From assembly GCA_965226245.1 (NCBI GenBank), contig CBDDCL010000015.1, positions 3,534,001 through 3,598,000 of the forward strand: 64,000 nt of DNA, read 5' to 3'. The notes under the pieces were generated by a model. It worked only from the letters and a program-made list of their open reading frames with translations. It did no database searches and had not been told where the DNA came from. Of this stretch, positions 52,684 through 61,441 are shown in pieces (positions within the stretch are counted from its first letter, which is position 1; each line of letters starts with the position of its first letter). The DNA comes from CBDCYS01 sp965226245. GTDB taxonomy: Bacteria > Acidobacteriota > Terriglobia > Bryobacterales > UBA6623. The translations under genes were made by a program, and so were the position numbers.

Positions 52684-53418
52684 ATGAGCAGTGATACGCC
52701 ATCTTTGCTGGTAGTCGTCCCGGCCTACAACGAAGAGGGCGCGGTCGGTGGCGTGATCCGGTCCGTGCGAGAGGTGCTTCCTGGCGTGCGGATCATTGTG
52801 ATTGACGACGGTTCCTGGGACGAGACGGCACGTGTCGCGGAGCGCGCGGGGGCTGACGTGTTCCGGCTGCCTCATCATCTCGGACTGGGCGGAGCCGTAC
52901 AGACGGGCTACCGCTTTGCTTTCGAGCACGATTACCAGCGAGTGGTGCGGGTTGACGGCGACGGTCAGCACAATCCGGCGGACATCAAGAAACTATTGGA
53001 GGCGATGGATCAGGGCGACTACGACATGGTCAGCGGTTCACGCTTTCTGGCGCCTAACGGTTACCCGACCCGGACAGTGCGCCGCTTCGGCAGTCTCATA
53101 TTTTCGTGGATTCTGTACCCGATTCTGGGAAAACGCATAACCGATCCGACATCCGGATTCGTGGCCGTCAACCGCAGAGCCTTGGAGGTATTCAGCGGGA
53201 GTTTCCCGCTCGAATACCCGGAGATCGAGGCTCTGGTGGTGCTGAAGCGCAAGGCGCTACGATTCAGTGAAGTGCCCACCAAGATGTTTCCGAGGCGCAG
53301 CGGGCAATCGACGATCAACAGTTGGACGGCGGCCTATTATATGGTTCGCGTGTTGCTCGGCGTCTTCGTGAACGTCATCAAATACGAACGCCGTTACCAT
53401 ACAGGGAAGCGAGGCTAG
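52684..53418 (+). CDS. Family 2 glycosyltransferase (DPM1-like polyprenyl-phosphate sugar synthase)
   Basis: 244 residues: LLVVVPAYNEEGAVGGVIRS, IIVIDDGSWDETARVAERAG, LGLGGAVQTGYRFAFEHDYQ, VVRVDGDGQHNPADIKKLLE (DxD as DGDGQH) and MVSGSRFLAPNGYPTRTVRR. This is the dolichol-phosphate-mannose-synthase group that charges undecaprenyl phosphate with a sugar. The last segment YYMVRVLLGVFVNVIKY is a possible membrane-associated helix. Three bases separate it from the DUF2304-GT4 gene; in many bacteria a stand-alone DUF2304 protein follows such a GT2. Confidence 0.92.
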   Translation: MSSDTPSLLVVVPAYNEEGAVGGVIRSVREVLPGVRIIVIDDGSWDETARVAERAGADVFRLPHHLGLGGAVQTGYRFAFEHDYQRVVRVDGDGQHNPADIKKLLEAMDQGDYDMVSGSRFLAPNGYPTRTVRRFGSLIFSWILYPILGKRITDPTSGFVAVNRRALEVFSGSFPLEYPEIEALVVLKRKALRFSEVPTKMFPRRSGQSTINSWTAAYYMVRVLLGVFVNVIKYERRYHTGKRG

Positions 53419-53421
53419 CGC

Positions 53422-54969
53422 ATGGAGCAAATCCGCGTCGTCACGATTGTCTTTTGCCTGTTGCTGCTGCTTCAGATCGTGCGGTCGGTCCGGCGCGAGC
53501 ACATCCGGGTAGAGTACTCGATGGCGTGGTTCGGCGTGGCGGTGTTGCTGTTAAGTCTGTGCCTATCCAAAACAGCTCTGAACTGGCTTTCACGGATATT
53601 TGGAATTTACGATTCCCCCTTGGTTTTGCTGGTTGTCGCCGGGGTGCTGTTCCTGTTTATCTTTTACCGGTCTTCGATTCAAGTTTCCGGTTTGAAGGAT
53701 CATAATATCGTTTTGGCTCAAAAGATAGGCCTGCTGGAGTGGGAGCTGAAGCGTCAGGGGGTTCAGCTCGCTCAACTGCGAGAGCAGAAGGGGGGGGAGA
53801 GCGTCCAGATTCATCGGGAGTGGAGAAACGTGCACATTCTCTATGACGGCACTCCCCTGTTGATGCGCAGCGCGGGGGTCAAGAACTACCACTATTCGCT
53901 GCTGAAGAATCTGATCCCCAGCATCAGCCCTCACCGGCTTAGTTTGTTTCCCTTCCTGCGGACGCTGGCGCCCAATAGAAACGACCGGTCTAACTACGCC
54001 CGGCTGCGTACCTCGTGGCGGCTTGGAGCCGTGCTGGGCTCCAACTATCTGGGCTTTCCGCTGGCTGACTTCGGCGCCCGCCGGGCGGATTTATTTCACG
54101 CAACCCAGCATGTTTGGAAGCTGCCAGGAGGCAAGTGCTTGACGTCGATGGTGCACGATGCCACGCCGCTCACTTTGCCCGAGTGCCACACGAAGTCGAA
54201 CATTCGGTACTTTCAAGCATTTGTCGGCGACACGCTCCACCGTCTGCATCGCATCCTGGTCCCTTCCAATGCGGTGAAAACGTACCTGGTCGAGGAATTG
54301 AGAGTTCCCGAAAGTAAGATCAGCGTTGTGTACCACGGCGTGGAAGAGCGGTTTTTCGAGAGCAGCGCGTCGGCGCATTTCTTGGTCCGCCGAAAATACA
54401 ATTTACCGGACAAATATGTCCTTTTCGTCGGCACGCTTGAACCGCGCAAGAATATTGTGCGGCTCGTTGAGGCCTACTCTTCGATGCCGCGGGGACTGCG
54501 CCGGGAACACCCTCTCGTGCTGGTGGGCAGTTTAGGCTGGAAATCCGGTGAGATCAAACGCGCGCTTGCGAAAGCTCCGGAGGTTGTGGTTCTGGGACAC
54601 GTGAAGCGCGCTTTGTTGCCACAGATCTATCACGGCGCTTCGCTTTTTGCGTTTCCTACGTTGTATGAAGGATTCGGATTACCTCTGCTAGAAGCGATGG
54701 CCGCCGGATTGCCGATTGTTACGTCTAATGCGGGGGCCGCTCCGGAGGTAGCTGGTGACAGTGCAATTCTCGTCGACCCTTTGAGCGTGGCCGAGATCGG
54801 CAACGCAATGGAGCGCATCCTGGGCAATGTGCAAATGTCGAGCGCTTTGGGTGGCGCCGGCCGCCAGCGGGCGCGAGCTTACACCTGGGAAAAGACGGCC
54901 GCTCAGACCAAAGCTTTCTTCGAGACGGCTTTGGGATCGCAGCGGCAGACTTACATCCGTTCGCGATGA
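53422..54969 (+). CDS. DUF2304 membrane domain fused to a family 4 glycosyltransferase
   Basis: 515 residues. Residues 1-115 are DUF2304: VVTIVFCLLLLLQIVRSVRR, EYSMAWFGVAVLLLSLCLSK, LVLLVVAGVLFLFIFYRSSI and a short coiled coil (LAQKIGLLEWELKRQGVQLA). From about 132 a GT4 begins (WRNVHILYDGTPLLMRSAGV), with TSMVHDATPLTLPECHTKSN, ILVPSNAVKTYLVEELRVPE, YVLFVGTLEPRKNIVRLVEA and FPTLYEGFGLPLLEAMAAGL (donor E-x7-E). DUF2304 proteins normally stand alone next to DPM1-like GT2 genes. Here that partner is the gene immediately upstream, and the domain anchors a second transferase. Confidence 0.9.
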   Translation: MEQIRVVTIVFCLLLLLQIVRSVRREHIRVEYSMAWFGVAVLLLSLCLSKTALNWLSRIFGIYDSPLVLLVVAGVLFLFIFYRSSIQVSGLKDHNIVLAQKIGLLEWELKRQGVQLAQLREQKGGESVQIHREWRNVHILYDGTPLLMRSAGVKNYHYSLLKNLIPSISPHRLSLFPFLRTLAPNRNDRSNYARLRTSWRLGAVLGSNYLGFPLADFGARRADLFHATQHVWKLPGGKCLTSMVHDATPLTLPECHTKSNIRYFQAFVGDTLHRLHRILVPSNAVKTYLVEELRVPESKISVVYHGVEERFFESSASAHFLVRRKYNLPDKYVLFVGTLEPRKNIVRLVEAYSSMPRGLRREHPLVLVGSLGWKSGEIKRALAKAPEVVVLGHVKRALLPQIYHGASLFAFPTLYEGFGLPLLEAMAAGLPIVTSNAGAAPEVAGDSAILVDPLSVAEIGNAMERILGNVQMSSALGGAGRQRARAYTWEKTAAQTKAFFETALGSQRQTYIRSR

Positions 54970-55048
54970 GGAGAACTTGGGATCGATCGGTTAGGTTAGG
55001 TTTCGGTCACTACCAGCCCGCGGGCCTGGCCCATGGGCACTCCCTGAC

Positions 55049-55141
55049 GCGGACGAGCCGCCACCAAAGAGGGGATCGTGACCGCTGGCGGATGAGGCGC
55101 GTCGAAGCGGCTAACCCCTCCCTCACGGTCGGGGCTCCGAG
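55049..55141 (-). repeat. Dispersed repeat family A, inverted copy at the ftsH 3' end
   Basis: Reverse complement of the element at 4146-4241: on the plus strand ACGCGGACGAGCCGCCACCA ... GGATGAGGCGCGTCGAAGCG GCTAACC ... TCACGGTCGGGGCTCC. It ends one base before the ftsH stop codon region, so it would be at the 3' end of the ftsH mRNA. Confidence 0.8.
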
Positions 55142-55142
55142 G

Positions 55143-57068
55143 TTAGGCGGGGGAGGGCTGCTCGCCTTCGGAGAGTCCGGGGACTCCCTTCGGCTGTGGG
55201 GTGTCGGGCCGCAGCACTTCCTGTTGCGGGACCGCGGGCTCCTCACTTTCTTCTGGATGAGTAATTGCATCTAACTCGCCGCCGGCGAGCAATGTCATCA
55301 CCTCATCGCCTTCGAGAACTTCCCGTTCCAGAAGAGCCTCGGCGATCTTGACCAGAGCATCCGAGTTCTCGGTGATGACCTTCTTGGCTACGTCGTAGCC
55401 TGTTCTGACGAAGCTTCCCACCTCGGCGTCGATATGAATGGCCGTCGCTTCACTGTAGTCGCGGTGCTGCGCGATTTCGCGGCCGAGGAAGATTTGCTCT
55501 TCCTTCTTGCCGAACGTCAGCGGTCCCATCGAACTCATGCCCCACTCGCAGACCATTTGGCGAGCCATCTCGGTCGCCTGCTCGATGTCGTTGCCGGCCC
55601 CGGTCGTTATGTGATCGAGGAACATCTCTTCGGCGATGCGGCCGCCCATGAGGATGGCCAGGCGGGTTCGGAGAAACTCCTTGGTGTAGGTATGCTTGTC
55701 GTCCAAAGGCAACTGCATCGTCACGCCGAGAGCGGATCCTCGCGGAATGATCGTGACCTTGTGCAGCGGATCGGAGTTCGGCAGCAGGCCGGCCACCAGA
55801 GCGTGCCCGGCTTCGTGGTAGGCCGTGTTTTTCTTTTCCTCATCGGTGAGGATCATGGAGCGGCGTTCGGCCCCCATCATGACCTTGTCCTTGGCCAGTT
55901 CGAAGTCGTGCATGGTGACGACCTTGCGGTTCTGGCGAGCGGCGAAGAGGGCTCCTTCGTTGATGAGGTTCGCCAGGTCGGCCCCCGTGAAACCGGGAGT
56001 CCCGCGCGCCAGCACGTGCAAATCGACATCGGTCGCAAGAGGAACCTTGCGTGTATGGACGCGGAGAATACCCTCGCGTCCCCGCACGTCAGGACGACTC
56101 ACAATGACACGACGATCGAATCGGCCGGGGCGCAGCAGGGCTGGATCGAGCACATCGGGCCGGTTCGTGGCCGCGATGAGGATCACCCCTTCGTTGGCAT
56201 CAAAGCCGTCCATCTCAACCAAAAGTTGGTTGAGGGTCTGCTCGCGCTCGTCGTGACCACCGCCCAGTCCGGCGCCCCGATGGCGTCCCACGGCGTCGAT
56301 CTCATCGATAAAGATGATGCATGGCGCGCTTTTCTTGCCTTGCTCGAACAAATCGCGGACCCGGCTGGCGCCGACGCCCACGAACATTTCGACAAAGTCG
56401 GAACCTGAAATCGAAAAGAACGGGACGCTCGCCTCACCGGCGATTGCCCTGGCCAGAAGAGTTTTTCCTGTTCCGGGGGGGCCGACCAGGAGCACTCCTT
56501 TCGGTATCCGGCCTCCGAGTTCCTGAAACTTTTGGGGCTCACGCAGGAACTCGATGATCTCCTGCAGCTCTTCTTTGGCCTCTTCGACCCCGGCGACGTC
56601 CTTGAAAGTGATTTTCTTCTGCTGGCTCGTCAGCAGCCGCGCACGGCTCTTGCCGAAGCTGAGAGCCTTATTGCCGCCGGCTTGCATTTGCCGCATCATG
56701 AAGATCCAGAATCCGAACAAAAGGATGAACGGCGAAGCATTGATCAGAAAGCTCAGCCAAGTCGGCGTGCTGGATTCCTTGACCTCAATGATCACGCCGC
56801 TATCTTGCAGAACGTCAATGATGCCTGGATAATCGGACGGCAGCACCGTGCGCAGGGTATCACCGCTACCCTTGAGTTTTCCGGTGACCTGGTTCCCGTT
56901 GCTGATCGTGACGGATTCGACGCTCCCCGCTTTGACCTCTTTATAGAATTCCGTGTAGGTGAGGTGCTTTTCACCGGCAGCGTTGCCTGTCTGGACAACC
57001 CGCCAGAGCAGGACCGCCGTGCAAAGCATCACGACCCAAAAGACCGCTGTTTTCACTGTGGAGTTCAC
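55143..57068 (-). CDS. ftsH: ATP-dependent zinc metalloprotease FtsH
   Basis: 641 residues. Membrane-bound hexameric AAA+ protease that degrades misfolded membrane proteins and unstable regulators. TM1 at residues 8-25 (VFWVVMLCTAVLLWRVV), a periplasmic domain, TM2 about 105-125 (LINASPFILLFGFWIFMM). AAA domain: Walker A GPPGTGKT 196-203, Walker B CIIFIDEIDAVG about 250-261, second region of homology ATNRPDVLDPALLRPGRFDR. Zinc site HEAGH 418-422, with the third ligand further on in the helix after GNDIEQATEMARQM. The C-terminal tail is acidic and Pro-rich (EESEEPAVPQQEVLRPDTPQ). It lies downstream of tilS (103 bp), a common gene order. Confidence 0.97.
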   Translation of the reverse strand: MNSTVKTAVFWVVMLCTAVLLWRVVQTGNAAGEKHLTYTEFYKEVKAGSVESVTISNGNQVTGKLKGSGDTLRTVLPSDYPGIIDVLQDSGVIIEVKESSTPTWLSFLINASPFILLFGFWIFMMRQMQAGGNKALSFGKSRARLLTSQQKKITFKDVAGVEEAKEELQEIIEFLREPQKFQELGGRIPKGVLLVGPPGTGKTLLARAIAGEASVPFFSISGSDFVEMFVGVGASRVRDLFEQGKKSAPCIIFIDEIDAVGRHRGAGLGGGHDEREQTLNQLLVEMDGFDANEGVILIAATNRPDVLDPALLRPGRFDRRVIVSRPDVRGREGILRVHTRKVPLATDVDLHVLARGTPGFTGADLANLINEGALFAARQNRKVVTMHDFELAKDKVMMGAERRSMILTDEEKKNTAYHEAGHALVAGLLPNSDPLHKVTIIPRGSALGVTMQLPLDDKHTYTKEFLRTRLAILMGGRIAEEMFLDHITTGAGNDIEQATEMARQMVCEWGMSSMGPLTFGKKEEQIFLGREIAQHRDYSEATAIHIDAEVGSFVRTGYDVAKKVITENSDALVKIAEALLEREVLEGDEVMTLLAGGELDAITHPEESEEPAVPQQEVLRPDTPQPKGVPGLSEGEQPSPA

Positions 57069-57170
57069 AGGCTTGACTCCTCCGCTACCCCCATCTTGAA
57101 ATACGCAGCTAAAGCGGGAGGTCTACTTGTATAGACGCGTCCTGGCATGAATTCGATTCCACCAAACTGG

Positions 57171-58601
57171 TCAGGCACTTTCGATCTCCGCAACCTCTAG
57201 TACAACCCGGCTGCCTTCGTCGGCGGCGTAGGCCGCCGCGGCGCCGAAATCGCGAACCCAAACGATCTGATCGGACGCCCCGTTGAGCGCCTTGTCGCCG
57301 ACGGTTCCAACAATCACGGGCCAGCCGCCGCGCTGCCACATCGCGACCTTGCTTTCCTGGAACAAGGACTTGATCTTTTTTGACCCTGTTCGACCCTGCG
57401 GCTGGTAGCAGTCTCCCGGCCGCCAGTTCCGTATTCGCAGCGGCTTCGGGACCTTATCCCAGTCGAGTACACTTCGACGCTTCCTATTATAGCCCTGCCG
57501 GGGCTTGAGGTTCTCTCGGTTATATAACTTGAGTGTAACTAAGGTTGCACCCCAAGGTCCGGCGAAAGATCCCGGAGGATCAATGAGGAAGCTGTAGTCT
57601 CCGGCGGTAGTTTCGACCCCAGGAGAGGTTCTGGCCAGCAGAATTTCATTGAACGAACGGGAGACACGCAGTCCAGGAAGGTCGGTCTGTCCGCTGCCCG
57701 CAGCCCCGGAGGCTAGCCTTAGAATCGACTCGACGTGCTCGAATCCGATGCCGCGCAAGTCACCGCGAGCCCTTTCGATGGCTTGCCGCAGGAGTCTGCG
57801 GCCGACAGCAAGCGGGAGAGAACTCAGAGCATCAGTTCGGAGCCGGATTCCTAGCGCGTCCTGTGTGAGGTGCTCGGACGCCAGGCCGGGAAGCATACTA
57901 TTCCAGTAGTCTTCCTCGCCCTGCGCCCATTGGGCAAGTTGCCCCAGCAGCCGCGGAAGATTGGGGTTCCACTCGCTCGTGAGCCGCGGCAGGAGCTGAT
58001 GCCGGATTCGGTTGCGGTCGCGATCCAGGTCACGGTTGCTCTCATCTTCCCGCCATTTGAAGCCACCGGTTTCTAGATAGGCCAGCACTTGTTGCCGGGT
58101 GACCCCGATGAGCGGGCGGACGATGGCGCCATCTAGCACTGGGCGAATCCCGGCGAGGCCGGCGCTTCCGGAGCCCCGCAGCAACCGCTGCAAAACCGTC
58201 TCGGCTTGGTCGGAAAGCGTATGCCCGACGGCAATTTTGTCAAACCGCCCCTGGCCGGTCAACTGTCTGAAGAACTCATATCGGACGGCGCGGCCGGTTT
58301 GTTCGAGATTATCCCCGCTCGTTGCGGCTTGGCGGGCGATGTCGACCGAGGTCGAAATGAATGGAAGCCCGGCATGGGTGGAGAGCTCAGCGACGAATTG
58401 CTGGTCCTGCTCGGAGGCGCCGCCGCGCAACTGATGGTTGACGTGAACCACTCCCAGCGTGATTCCGAGGCGGTGGCGCAACTCCAGCAAGCAGTGCAGC
58501 ATGGCCACCGAGTCAGGACCGCCCGAGACAGCAACGCCCACAGCTTCGCCTGCCTCGAGCATGTGATGCTTGGCGATGGTTTGGGAGACCTGCGGGGTCA
58601 C
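57171..58601 (-). CDS. tilS: tRNA(Ile)-lysidine synthetase
   Basis: Attaches lysine to C34 of the tRNA-Ile that reads AUA, using ATP. PP-loop VAVSGGPDSVAMLHCL near the N-terminus, VVHVNHQLRGGASEQDQQFV, AVRYEFFRQL, KIAVGHTLSDQAETVLQRLL, RPLIGVTRQQVLAYL, REDESNRDLDRDRNRIRHQL (all family motifs). The C-terminal substrate-binding part has LRIRNWRPGDCYQPQGRTGS and KIKSLFQESKVAMWQRGGWP. GTG 58601 is chosen since about 25 residues before the PP-loop is normal; the frame is open to a GTG at 58652 and neither has a clear SD. The gene is essential in most bacteria. Confidence 0.94.
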   Translation of the reverse strand: MTPQVSQTIAKHHMLEAGEAVGVAVSGGPDSVAMLHCLLELRHRLGITLGVVHVNHQLRGGASEQDQQFVAELSTHAGLPFISTSVDIARQAATSGDNLEQTGRAVRYEFFRQLTGQGRFDKIAVGHTLSDQAETVLQRLLRGSGSAGLAGIRPVLDGAIVRPLIGVTRQQVLAYLETGGFKWREDESNRDLDRDRNRIRHQLLPRLTSEWNPNLPRLLGQLAQWAQGEEDYWNSMLPGLASEHLTQDALGIRLRTDALSSLPLAVGRRLLRQAIERARGDLRGIGFEHVESILRLASGAAGSGQTDLPGLRVSRSFNEILLARTSPGVETTAGDYSFLIDPPGSFAGPWGATLVTLKLYNRENLKPRQGYNRKRRSVLDWDKVPKPLRIRNWRPGDCYQPQGRTGSKKIKSLFQESKVAMWQRGGWPVIVGTVGDKALNGASDQIVWVRDFGAAAAYAADEGSRVVLEVAEIESA

Positions 58602-58784
58602 AGTATCATTATTGACTAACCCCAATACTGTCACCCAGGAAGAATATGACACCCAGCCGCGTGAACGCGGCTTTGGCTTCCAGCCTCAAAACCCTGCTTC
58701 CGGTAACCGATCATCAAAATATTCCCGCGGCCCTGTTTCTTCAAGCACTTAGACTCCATTCGCCCGCGCCGCAAGCCAAAAAAC

Positions 58785-59207
58785 GGACCCCGCCTGCTAC
58801 AATGCGAATAGTGGAAAGAAGCTAAGGTGGCGACAAGCTAATGTGGCGCACGTCTCCCGGCGGGCCGCGTCGCCATTCCTGGCGACATGTCTTAGTTTGT
58901 CTTAGCTAGCAGTGGCCGCTGGTCCGAGTCGCCGCCAATCCACCAGCCGCGGCCAGTGACAAGAATACCTCAATCCGCAAGAAAACCCGTCGTTTTGCCA
59001 GGGAACCTGCCACGGTCCCGCCGCTGGCTGCACCCCGAGTCACTGAAAACAAAAACATTATCGGTTGACACCCATGACGAGGCGTCAAAATGGCCCGAAA
59101 CCCTGCCATTCTGTGCCATTTTCGGCCATTTTGTAAAAAAAATTTATACCTCAGCCGACAACCTCTTTGTTTCCACCACTTCGCCAGACCGTGGCCGCTG
59201 ACATCCC
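58785..59207 (+). repeat. About 430-bp dispersed intergenic repeat, copy 2
   Basis: Second copy of 50873-51304, roughly 85% alike by eye, same orientation. It fills most of the 647-bp gap between tilS and fabV; the rest of the gap (58653-58784) shows no gene. Confidence 0.85.
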
Positions 59208-59248
59208 AGCGTCGCTTGACCCGTCGCTTGCGCTCTGGGCTCTGTTGG

Positions 59249-60445
59249 CTAAAGCGGGACGTCGGTCTCGGTCAGCGCTTCGTAGTCGACGCCGTCTACC
59301 TGGAATCCGAACAAGTTGCTGAATTCTTTGCGGAAGCCGGCGACATCCGAGATTTCCGAAAGGTTTTCGGTTGTCACGCGGCCCCACAGATCGGCGACCG
59401 CTGACTGCACGTCTTCTTGCATTTCGAGGTTGTCGAGACGAATCAGACGTTTGGCGCCGGTGGCGACTTCTTTGCCCGCGGCCAAGTAGTCAAAACATAG
59501 CCGGCTGATCTGCTCGATCGAGCCTTCATGCGTGCCCTTCTGCTTCATCACCCGGAAGAGCAAACTGATGTAAAGGGAGACGACGGGGATAGCGGCCGAG
59601 GCCTGCGTGACGACAGCTTTGTTGACCGAGACCCAGGCGTGCCCGCCGATCCGCGACGACAGCTCGGCGTCCAGCGAGTGTGCGGTCTGCTCTAGATCTT
59701 TCTTTGCGATTCCAATCGTCCCATGACGGTAGATGGGCCAGGTGAGCTCGGGACCGACGTAGGAATACGCCAACGTTCTCGCTCCGTCCGCGAGAAGGCC
59801 CTCGCTGAGCAGCAGTTCGATCCAGAGCTTCCAATCTTCGCCACCCATGACGGCAATCGTATCGGCGACTTCCTGTTCTGTTGCCGGCTCGATTGTGACC
59901 TTCTTCACGTCGCCGGTGGAAAAGTCCACTGTTTTGTCTGTAAAGGGCTCACCGATTGTCCTCAGGGCCAAGTTGAACGTTTGGCCCGTGCGGGGGTGTG
60001 TGCGGCGCGGGGAGGCCAGGCTGTAGACGACGAGGTCGACTTTTCCCAGGCCCCGGCGGATGAGGCCGATCGTCTGTCGCTTGCCTTCGTCTGAAAAGGC
60101 ATCGGCGTTAACTCCCTCGGCCCAAAGACCGGCTTCTCTTGCCAAGCGGTGGAGTGCGACGGTGTTGTAATAGCCGGCTGAAGCTGTCCTCCTGCCTTCC
60201 GGCGGCCGTTCGAAAAAGACACCGAGCGTCTTGGCGCGGAAGCCCCAGGCCGCCGCGATTCGGGTGGCTAGCCCGTAGCCGGTCGAGCTGCCGATGACGA
60301 GGACGTTTTGGGGGCCGATTGTGCCCGCGGGGCGAGCCTGGAGAACCGCATCAATCTGATGTTGGACGTTGCGGGCGCAGCCTTGCGGGTGAGCGTTGAT
60401 GCAGATGAAACCTCGAGAGCGTTGCTTTACGGTCTGTTGTGGCAT
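59249..60445 (-). CDS. fabV: Trans-2-enoyl-ACP reductase (FabV type)
   Basis: 398 residues, the usual length. NADH-dependent reduction of enoyl-ACP/CoA at the end of each fatty-acid elongation cycle; triclosan-tolerant alternative to FabI. RGFICINAHPQGCARNVQHQ opens the family, VLVIGSSTGYGLATRIAAAW is the nucleotide fold, GVFFERPPEGRRTASAGYYN follows, then LVVYSLASPRRTHPRTGQTF. The catalytic Y-x8-K is YRHGTIGIAK, distinguishing FabV from FabI. VNKAVVTQASAAIPVVSLYI and FGFQVDGVDYEAL close the protein. It stands 100 bp from the SDR gene on the same strand. Confidence 0.96.
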   Translation of the reverse strand: MPQQTVKQRSRGFICINAHPQGCARNVQHQIDAVLQARPAGTIGPQNVLVIGSSTGYGLATRIAAAWGFRAKTLGVFFERPPEGRRTASAGYYNTVALHRLAREAGLWAEGVNADAFSDEGKRQTIGLIRRGLGKVDLVVYSLASPRRTHPRTGQTFNLALRTIGEPFTDKTVDFSTGDVKKVTIEPATEQEVADTIAVMGGEDWKLWIELLLSEGLLADGARTLAYSYVGPELTWPIYRHGTIGIAKKDLEQTAHSLDAELSSRIGGHAWVSVNKAVVTQASAAIPVVSLYISLLFRVMKQKGTHEGSIEQISRLCFDYLAAGKEVATGAKRLIRLDNLEMQEDVQSAVADLWGRVTTENLSEISDVAGFRKEFSNLFGFQVDGVDYEALTETDVPL

Positions 60446-60545
60446 GGGGTCGGGTTGCCGCTGGCGTTTGAGTGCGCGTTATGGGCGTTTAATACGCGTT
60501 ACGGGCGTTGGGCACGCGTCGCCGCTGCGCGGCAACGGGCCGGCA

Positions 60546-61331
60546 TCAGGTGTGGGTCAGGTAGTCCATCCGGCCGCCGTCCGCCATCAAGTACTGCCCA
60601 GTCATGAAGCTCGTTTTGTCGGAAGCCAGAAACGACACCACATGAGCGATATCTTCCACCTCGCCTGGACGGGCCAGCATCGATCTTGATGACACGGTTT
60701 CGAGGATTTGTTCCACTTGCTCCGGCGGTTTCCCGCCGGTGGTCATGTCGGTGACGGTAAATCCGGGAAGAACCGCGTTGACGGTAATTCCATGCTTGCC
60801 AAAGTCAAACGCGAAACGCTTTGTCAGAATCGCTACTGCCGCCTTCGTCGCGGCGTACATCGTGGTCCCAGGGAAAGCGGTTCCCATGGCGGCATTGGAC
60901 GAGAGGTTAATGATGCGGCCGTACTTGCGCTCGATCATCGATGGGACGACGGCGCCCGTGCAATGGAGCACACCCTTGACGTTGACTCCCCACATGCGGT
61001 CGAGGTCCTCTTCTTTGTAGTCGAGCAGTTCGCCGGGGATCAGCAGGCCGGCGTTGTTGACGAGGATGTCGATGGGGCCGAGTTCTTTTGTGACCTGCCC
61101 GGCCATGGCTTCGACGGCGGTCTTATCGGCGACATCCGCCTGTATCGTGATGGCTCGCCCTCCGTGGCCCTCAATCTCAGCGGCTGTCTGTCGCGCGGCC
61201 TCGGCATTGGCGCGGTAGTTGACGGCAACAGCGGCGCCATTGGCCGCCAAGGCCTTGGCGATGGCGCGGCCGATGCCTCGCGAGGCGCCTGTTACGAGCG
61301 CGACTCTGCCGTGCGCGATGTCTGAACCCAT
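60546..61331 (-). CDS. FabG-like short-chain dehydrogenase/reductase
   Basis: 261 residues, classical SDR: VALVTGASRGIGRAIAKALA (NADP motif), DILVNNAGLL (NNAG), IINLSSNAAM (catalytic Ser), MYAATKAAVAIL (Tyr-x3-Lys), GITVNAVLPGFTVTDMT. Of the many SDRs this looks like a 3-oxoacyl-ACP reductase or a related alcohol dehydrogenase. The neighbouring fabV on the same strand makes a fatty-acid role plausible, but that is inference. GQYLMADGGRMDYLTHT is a normal C-terminus. The upstream flank carries the target duplication of the insertion sequence. Confidence 0.88.
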   Translation of the reverse strand: MGSDIAHGRVALVTGASRGIGRAIAKALAANGAAVAVNYRANAEAARQTAAEIEGHGGRAITIQADVADKTAVEAMAGQVTKELGPIDILVNNAGLLIPGELLDYKEEDLDRMWGVNVKGVLHCTGAVVPSMIERKYGRIINLSSNAAMGTAFPGTTMYAATKAAVAILTKRFAFDFGKHGITVNAVLPGFTVTDMTTGGKPPEQVEQILETVSSRSMLARPGEVEDIAHVVSFLASDKTSFMTGQYLMADGGRMDYLTHT

Positions 61332-61441
61332 ATTGCCTCCGGTTCAACATTCTAACCAGTTTCCAGAGCGAGGCTGTTTTGGGCTGCGGCTCAGGCGGCC
61401 GCCAATCCACTTTGGTGCTACCAGGCCCCCAGGTCGAATAG

